Assembly: GCA_021234535.1 (NCBI GenBank)
Contig: CM037832.1
Location: 5,801,135 to 5,865,134 of the forward strand
Length of the DNA stretch: 64,000 nucleotides
Direction: 5' to 3'
Origin: Stichopus chloronotus
Taxonomy: Eukaryota; Echinodermata; Holothuroidea; Aspidochirotida; Stichopodidae
The translations under genes and the position numbers were made by a program. Positions 48,801-57,800 of this stretch are shown here, in pieces (positions within the stretch are counted from its first letter, which is position 1; the number at the start of each line of letters is the position of its first letter). Under the pieces are notes generated by a model that worked only from the letters and a program-made list of their open reading frames with translations, did no database searches and was not told the DNA's origin.

Positions 48801-51800
48801 CATTGTTGAAGATATTGAAATTAAAAATCTTACTTTGATTTCAAGCACGAACAAAATTTGGTTATCTGAAGAACAACGTTGTCACAAAATTTGGTTGTCC
48901 TGTATAAGTTTTGAGCGCCTAAGACCTCAGGACTACTTCGTAATTTCACGCCTTCACAAACAACAGGATAATTGCTTAAAGTACATCGGAGTCCTGTTTT
49001 ATGTGGTTGACAGTCATCAGCTGTTGTTTACAGAAACCTGCAGCAACTGGTGACATGTGCACTTAGCAGGAATTCATTCAACTAAATTCTTAATTTCCTG
49101 TTTTTAAATTGTTCTTAAATTTGCTATAAAAAAATTGCTAGTGCCATGTTAGTTGTTCACACAAGTAAGCAAGAAGCAAGCAGGATGCAGTGCAGTAATA
49201 CGTTAATCCCAAGGGCATTGCAGAAGGTTGCACATGGATACATAGAGTAATCACAAAGAAATATCCCTATGTATTGTGCTACATTGGGGCTGGTCCAGGG
49301 TAGTAGTTCACACCGTCTCTAGGATGAAAATTCATTGCTCATGAATGTCACGTTTTCTTCTTCTCCAGCATGAATGGTGTCACCTCTACACTAAGAATGT
49401 AGGCTCTTTTTGGTTCAACAAAGTGACTGGGCAGGCTGATAGACACCCCCCTACATCTCTGGTTCGCACACAACAAGATCTCTTAGAGCACAGGTATCTA
49501 GTCCTTTGCAATTTCATCTTTTTTTGTTTAAACAATTCAATTGAGAAATTTATCTCATTTCTCTAAGCATTTGCTGAACATGCTTCTTGTGTGAAGTTTT
49601 GTGTGCAACCCAAAATAAGTTAGATTATTAATTTCTAGATTAATGTCAGTACTTGATTTCCACTTATGTTACGCATTGAGCTTAGGCCGCCACTGTTTTT
49701 TTTTTCGTTAACTTTTTTTAAGCATATTTGTTAACAGGAGGTACAAGCTACTGCAGTTGACTGAGCACATTCAAAACAATCATTATCAGAGTAACTATGA
49801 GCTCATTACATTGTGTATACCAACTAGATAATGACTGTCATAGGTTCTTAACCTATGTCTTAAAGTGATTGCGTGCATAGGTAAAAAGTAAAAACATTGA
49901 AATTTCATCTCCAACATTTAGGTAAGGCTTTTAATTACACCATTCAGACAATCTGGGAAAATAAAAAGGTTTCAGTTGGTTAATTTTGCCATATGATTTC
50001 AAAGTCTTCTAACATAACGACAGAAAGTGTAGAATACGATAATGTAGTGTTTGACTGTTTTCATTCAAATCAACGGTGTACTTCTTTGAGCAAGCCAATG
50101 AGAAGTATACTGGTATTAAATATTCAGTTACCAACTCAGGATCACTGACACCATGGGCAAGGTTGTGTTCAGTTGATAGGTTATTTGTAGATACAGTGTT
50201 TCCTTTCACCAAATACTACAATTTCCGATACCTACCAAGGAGCGATGACTTGAGTAGTATGTTTTTGATACACTAGTGAGACCTGTACTGTTGCATATTC
50301 ATTATGTAGGCGGTTACAGTAAGAACCGTTAATTTTCAAATATAATTTCTGTTTTTTACTGTTTTTATGCCAATCCCATTGCTTTTCGAACTAGTTACTG
50401 TCATTTTCCTTCGTTGAAAGACTTAGTCCATTCATGTACAACCTCGCATGTACATTTAAAAATAAAGAAAAAGTTAAGATCAAACATAATCTTACCTTTT
50501 TGGTTTTTCAGTACACACACAATCACTTTAACCTTGAACTGTGCAACATATTCTTTGCAGACTGACCATTCCTTTCAAGTTTCATGTTTGTCTGTTCTCC
50601 TTTATAGAAGTAGAGAATTAGAAGTTTTCATGGAAGTAGCTGAAGATCTTCATCACACCAGGGAGAAACTCCAACAAGAGACCCAAAGGAGACAGGTGAT
50701 ATATTTTGCAATTGGAGGCACCATGGGTTTTGTATATGTGTGTCTGTGGGGGGTTCTCTGTTTAGTGGCACTTTGAAATTATTGGCATACATACATAGAA
50801 ATCCATCAGTCTTGATATCAGAGGTGTTCAGCATTTTTGTACCACAATTACTTTTGTTACAATACTTTTTATTGCACAGCCTATATCATTTATTGTACCC
50901 TACAGGAGTTGGAACAGCAGTTAGCCGAGTTAACCAAGGAGCATGACACAACTAAGAAGGAACTTTCCAAGACAACGAGTAACCTGGAAAAGTCAAGAGA
51001 AGAGGTACTTGATTACTCTCTATGTATTCATAACACTTTTTAATGTGCTATAGTCACATTATGAATGCCTACCTTTACACCATAAGAGTAGCAATGACTA
51101 GCAATGCATGTAATGAAACTCTAAAGCCAAAAGACATTCTTCGGTTTCTTCTAACCTCCCTTTACTTTCGTCATGCTTCACAGGTGGAACAGAAATCGAA
51201 GCAGATCATTTACTTCGAGAAGGAAAAAGTGAAGCATAAAAATTTGATTGAATCCCTCCAGGACAGAGGTAGGTCTACAGTTTTGCAAGATTCAAGTTTT
51301 GGTGAATATCGTTAAAGTGATCGAGTTGAACTAGAAGCGCCTCGCTGTTTTTCAGTATGTACCTTTTGACCATCACTTCAGGTTTAAGTTCAACTACCTG
51401 CACATCCTTAGACTTTGCTCAAAGTCTTTAAAAATGTTAAAATCACACTCTTGAATTATTTTCCAGAGGCTTTTGCCCGTCACACGCTTTTCTTGCATAA
51501 GGTACAGAATCCAAAGATAGCATTTATAAAATATTAATTCATTAATTCATTATAATGAATATCTTGATAGGCTGAAAATGAATGTACTTTCTGTCTACAT
51601 ACATTTCTGTCCAATGGCATAATGTCCAAAGATAGCATCAGATAAATGAATTTCATATCAACTTGAAAATAATGATCCTTGACCTTCACACACTTCTTCC
51701 AAAGGCACAATGTCCAAGGTAAATATGAATGCCATGGAACTATGAAATAAAGCTTTAAAGATGTTCAAATTTAAGAAAAAAAGTTACAAATTTGAATGCA

Positions 51801-54800
51801 AGTTTTATGCACAACAATAGGGGTGAGATTTTCAACTCGATGGATTGCCTACTTGTTTTGTTTTGTCACAATGTAATTTTGTATAAGTTAAATTTGTAAT
51901 CTAATTGAACAGTAAAAAGTGATAAATAAACAAATTTCACATGCTGCCTGTGACATTAGTAGGTCATAAAATTGATGAATGAAGATATGAAGAAAAATAC
52001 TTGCTCTTTGTTGAATTTGTGATTCATCCTCTTTTCTCAGATTGTAATAGGTACTTGTTTACATTCTGTGATTTAAAATCCTCTTCTAATAGCCAATTCA
52101 AAATTTTTTTAAGGTGCCTATGGCTCACTTTTCTCTTTGCAGCTGAGGAAGCTGACAGAATTGAGGCAAACTTGGAATCATTGAGAAATGTTCTTCAAAG
52201 TACACAGTAAGAAATGGTTTACATTTAATAAAATTACTCATTTAGTTCCCCCCCCCCCCCCTTATAGCGAGAGCAACATTACTGGAGGATCATACACCAA
52301 CCTTTCTTCATTTTAAAATGGAGTGGACGGGGCATCAAATTGTCACAAAATGCAAAATCATGCTTTTCTCTTTAGCAAAAAAAATTGTCACAAAAAGCAT
52401 AATCATGCTTTTCTCTTTAGCAAAAATTTGCATATAGTGTAACAACATTTGAGATTTCTGTACTGTTTAATAGATTAAGGCACTTTCAGAGTAGCCACTG
52501 GTCATGCAAATCCAGAACAGTAATCACCATCCAAGTTTTATACCCTGACTCACTGTTTTTGGAAGTAATTTTCCAATGAAGTTGAAAACTTGAAATGAGA
52601 TTAATTGCATGTAAATCATTTTAATGGAAGTGCTTACATTGTGTTCCATCTTTAACTTTACAATGTAGAATTTAAATTTGTTGAATACTTCCATTTTGAA
52701 AAATAATTTGAGCAGGGTCAAATCTTCAGACATGAGAAGAATTGAACAGACTAGCCCTATTTGAAGATTAATGAAAATTAGATATTGATTATGTAGTTGT
52801 AAACATGAGGGAACAAAGTTAATTATCTCTTTTGTTTTTCTCATAATCTTTAATTGTTTCTTGATGTTTGTCCTTGCTAAAGACAGCCAAAGCCATTGTT
52901 ACTGCCTTTACAGTCAGTGGATTTAGTCGCCATGTTTGCCTGCAGGTAAAACTTCCACAAGCTTGAAAGAAAATGTACATCATCTTGAAATCTATTGAGG
53001 CTACCTGTTGGCAATAATGAAAGGGATGGTTGTCTAGTGCCAGCATTATCAGTAAATTTATGATTATGTTCACATCTAGAATCATGAATGAGGCACTAAA
53101 AGTGTTAGACCCTGAAAGTAAAGCTATTTTGCTAATTTGTCTCGTATGATATCTGATCAACAGATCAGCTGTGAGGGAGAAGGAGTTTGATGTCAGGGAT
53201 TTGTCTGGTAATCTGGAGGAGAGGACCAAAGAACTGGCCAACAGCAGGGAACATGCAGCCAACCTGCAGGACAAAATAGATGATTTGGTGATCCAGCTCA
53301 GAGATGAAATCAGAAGAAACGAAAGAGTCGAAAAGGTACACGACAGGGGGTTGACAGACGCTCCTTGAATTTGCACTTTTACTTGAGTCTCTATCACTTT
53401 TTCTCCGCTTGACTCTGAGCTATGACAGAGTGATTTGTGACATCACTCATTTAAGATGTGACCAGAACTTTATTTTGACATCTTGTTTTTGCCATTTTTC
53501 ATAATAGTGTCCTACTCATTATTTCCTAAATATTTTCTTTGGCAGCTGCAATTGAATTGCGATTTGGGCATATTTTCCCAGAAAATAAAACTTGAATTGT
53601 ACCCCCAGTTAGGAACTTAAAGTCTGAAGTCCCACCCAAAGGTGGGCTATAAACATCGTTCACATTAAGTTCTAAGTAGGAAAACTAAATGTTTTTGTAA
53701 GAAAATGATATTCACAATTGTACACTTTTGCTCAAACCAAATTGCATCTTGTGGACATTCAGTGAGTGCAAAACTTCTGTAAGAGGAGGAGGATACCCTT
53801 ACCCCTTAGACCCTACCCCCCATATCACTGTGCCACCAGTTTGGTCCCTCCCAAACAAGGGACCTGGTTTTGCCAGTGTCTGTCTTTGAGCCGAACATTT
53901 TTAAGTGTTAGTGTGCTACATTAAGAGTTCACACTATACCACAGGCCTTTAAAGAACTGAAAATCTGTGTCCGTTCCATTCAGGAGCTGGAGACAACCAA
54001 ATCGTACAAAAACGAGAAAGTCGAAGTAGAAGACATTTTGAAGGAGACTAAAGAAGAACTACAGATGAGGATGAACCAGCTGACCCACGCAAGATACGAA
54101 ATAAGAGACAGCAAGTCACGAATAAGGGTAAGCAGATAAACACAGGAGCAGGTCACTGAGGTTTGCATGGAAATATCCCAAATGTGAAAACAGTTACAGT
54201 AACCCCCTCGTAACTTGCCAAGCATTTCAGATCGCCATTTCCCTAAACATTACAGTGGTCAGTCTAAGTATGAAATGTTTTATGAACCGGTGGGGAGGAA
54301 AGCAAGGGCTGGTTTTTTAACATACATGAGATGCAGTTGGGCAGATTTAGGGCTAGTAGATTTGTAATTTCCAATTCTTTGTTTGTTGTCCAATCAATGC
54401 ATGATTCATGTGCATGTGTCATAGTGAAGAGTGAATATTGATGTTAGCATTTCTAACAGTGATACATTGGAATATGTATACAGCAGTCTTTTCCTCATAG
54501 AATTTCCAAAGCCAATAAAAAAGGTACCTTACTCACTTTTGAAAGGTAGCAATAATTTTGTCCAAAAGATGTGAGAAATTAATCGTTTCACTTGATTGTT
54601 TCATGATCTAAATGTGAAAAAGGCCTTGCACATTTGGAGATTCTGGAAAAAAAAAGACTTACTGACTGGACTGAAAATGTTGCTTTACATGAAGTTGTGT
54701 CTGTAACTGTTACTGTACTTGTACAAACATTTGTGTTCATTTAAGCTCTGGTGCTGAGATGGATGGTAACCCCAATGACCTCCTGTGATATTCCTTGTAT

Positions 54801-57800
54801 GGTACATTCTTGGATAGTGTTTTCATACTCTTTCATGTCATTTCGTACATAATGCGCACTGTGTGACCACATACTCAATATATGCTCACTTTGAATTTTG
54901 CGTGATGTGGTTATTGTGTGGTTAACAACTTTAAGAGATCTGTTTGTTTTGGTTGAACTGTTGGCATGTTCAGTCTACGAAAGTTTCTGTAATTACGTAT
55001 TAACAGTCTAGTTCGATACAATTAACAGATACCATATGTATATCTGTGTGCATGCAGTAGGTAGAAATGGAGAAAAAGTGATAATAGGGTCTAACACATT
55101 TTAAAAACCAAGAATTTAATGAGATTTTTATCCTGTGTAGGAACATTACCCTCTGTTAAGGACAATTTGATCTGTCAATTTTATTTGTTTTTTTTTTTTT
55201 CATTTTAATTTGAAGAATTTGTGCTAAATTTCAGCCATCGAATCAGTTTCTATACTCATGACCTCTGCAGGATGGATGTTTAACTATTGTCCATTTGGAT
55301 GAAGACTGCATGGCCAGAGAAGTATATAAAGATGCAAAACTGTTAATTCAGCTTTAATGAGAGAGAAGATGTCTATCTCTGAAGGCAAAAACTCAAGGTT
55401 AAGATTTGCTCAAGATTGGCCAGTACAGTGGGCCCTAAAATTAATTTTCAAGGGTACATGTTGGACATATATTAATGAGTTTTCTTTATTGGACAAATTT
55501 CATCCTCTGCAGAAACTAGAAACCGAGCTGAACAACTATCCCAACCTTGAGGACCAGTTGGCAGAGAAGGATAAGGAAATATCTCAGCTCAAAGAGGAGA
55601 TGCAGAGACTGGAAGCTCAGATGATGGAGGACATTAGGAGGGTGACCCGTGAACCAAGACCATCAGCAAAAAGATATAGGTCAGTGGATGTTCACATTCA
55701 TCTGTTCAGTTTTTCCCTGTCAGCTTTGATACCAAGTTTTGTGCTAATGATGCAGATGGTATATGGTGGTGTTAGGAGTTTAATCAGTGGCATTGCTACA
55801 AGTATATGTCGAGAGGAGGGAGGGTTACTGTAGAAAAACTTCGTCCCACATCAGTTGGTGAATGTCCCGTATGTGCTGCCATTGCAAGTGGATTTTTCTT
55901 CAAGGTATTGTGACATATCGTCCACTGAATGTACTGCCTTTCCTTTTCAAATGGTGCCCTTCCACTCCCAATCCTCTTACTCCATCATAATTAAGTGCTT
56001 GCGAAAACCATTGAATAAAAGCCATGGGAGTGAAACAAAAATTGCTTGTTACTGTACTTTGTAGCAGCACCCTGAAAGGTCAAATTTACCAGACCATTTA
56101 CAAACCAATGGTATGGAATTTCTCATTGGTTAGGTCACACATGACAAAACGAAAGGTTGCCATACAGTTTGACCTTACATCAGGCAACAGTAAACGGTTG
56201 TCATTGGATTAACATTTCATCAGCAAAGAAAACTCATCTCTATCAGACCACGTGCTATGGTGTCACACATTCGAGCATGTATGAAAAAAATCATAATGGT
56301 AGGTATTTGTGATTGTTCCATATAAAAGTGACCGGTCAAAGCCTATGACCAAATTTGCTTTGAAATAGCAGGGACTGAAAATCATAAAAACCAAGTCAAA
56401 CTTTTGCCTCAAAGTTAGAACTGTTTATCTTTGTTTGCAAATAAAACAGCTAAGTTCACTCAGAAGATCCATGTGTTTCTTCTGTAAATTTAATAAATTT
56501 GTTATTTTTTTTAAACACTGTGGCTCTAGTTTCCTTTTATATTTGTATTTTTCCTCGATGATGAACTCTTTTCTTAGGAGTAGAAGTATCCAAATGGTAT
56601 CTGATCAACAGTTTGTTGAGCCATGTCTTCTGTCAGACAGTGAGTTAACAAGTGAACAAAGTGTCTATTAGGAAGTTTGCTAGCATTTGAACTCGTTTTG
56701 AAAATATCTATATTTATCATGGAATATTTTTATTTGTTGCTGTATACTCATCAGTGATGATACCCCGCCCATGACACCTCCAGATTCGTTGATGATCACT
56801 TCTTCCAACCCTGGTTGTAGTTGAAAAGATGTTTTCAGAGAGGTTGCAGCATGTTATCTTGAGTTAATGTACCTCATTTCATAGAGAATGCATTAAAATT
56901 AGGATCTACAACAGTTGTCATGCAAGTCAGTGATTATCTTTTTTCTCTGCTTTCTGGAATGTCAGGTGGAACAAGGTACAGAATGTTGAATTGTGGGACA
57001 AAAGTCACGACTGCTCCGACCCATCCTGTCCCATCAACGGGCGAAATTCCGCAACAGCCGAGACTAGCCAAGTGTGGGCATTCAGGCAGCAGGAGAAGGG
57101 ACCTTCGCATCCCAACGTCAGCTTTCTGGAGTTACTGAACCATGCCGAGCATGGTGAGGACATGATGGATACAGATGAATTGAACATTTACGACCTCTAC
57201 GAGCCTCAACAACTGGCCGTCTCGCCTCACCGTATCAGAGCTAGCTCTGCCTCCGGAGACAGGAGCAAACTGGCGAGACCCAAGTCGAGCATCGGTAGGA
57301 TAGAGACCAGGAGACAGTCACGGCTACCAAAGGGAGTCCTCCTCTATGAAGAAGATTACCTCCTGGCTAGATTTGTCAAGGAAGGAGACAGGGTTCGAAT
57401 AAAGAAAAGCGGTGTTCAGATACTAGGTAACCAAATACCTGTTTTCTTAAATGCAAAAATGAGTGTTGGCTACATATTAACTTTCAGTTTTAAATGTTTT
57501 GACAAGTTTGAGTCATCAAAGCTTATTCTCATTCTTATGCTTCTTACTTTTTAAGTCATGGAATGGTTAATTTAAATCTGTCTGTTGTATCTGCATAATT
57601 TAGTGTACAGACAACTTGATTACTTGATTTCATTTACAATTAATGAATTAAATATGAACTTTAATTTTCCAGGTATTATTGTCCATTAGTCAAAAAATAT
57701 CTGTAAAATCTGCCTAAAAAAGTTGGATGTAATGTTCACGACTAATAACTGTTTCATGGCATCTTGCATTGTGTCAGGAATGAAACCATCTGACCTGCGA

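Noticed and set aside
48703..49053. 116-codon + strand open frame in gene B intron 10
   Set aside because: Non-ATG start, no domain, no phase-compatible splice sites.
52819..53397. 192-codon open frame on the - strand
   Set aside because: It overlaps coiled-coil exon 16 of gene B, whose sense frame has matching splice sites and heptads.
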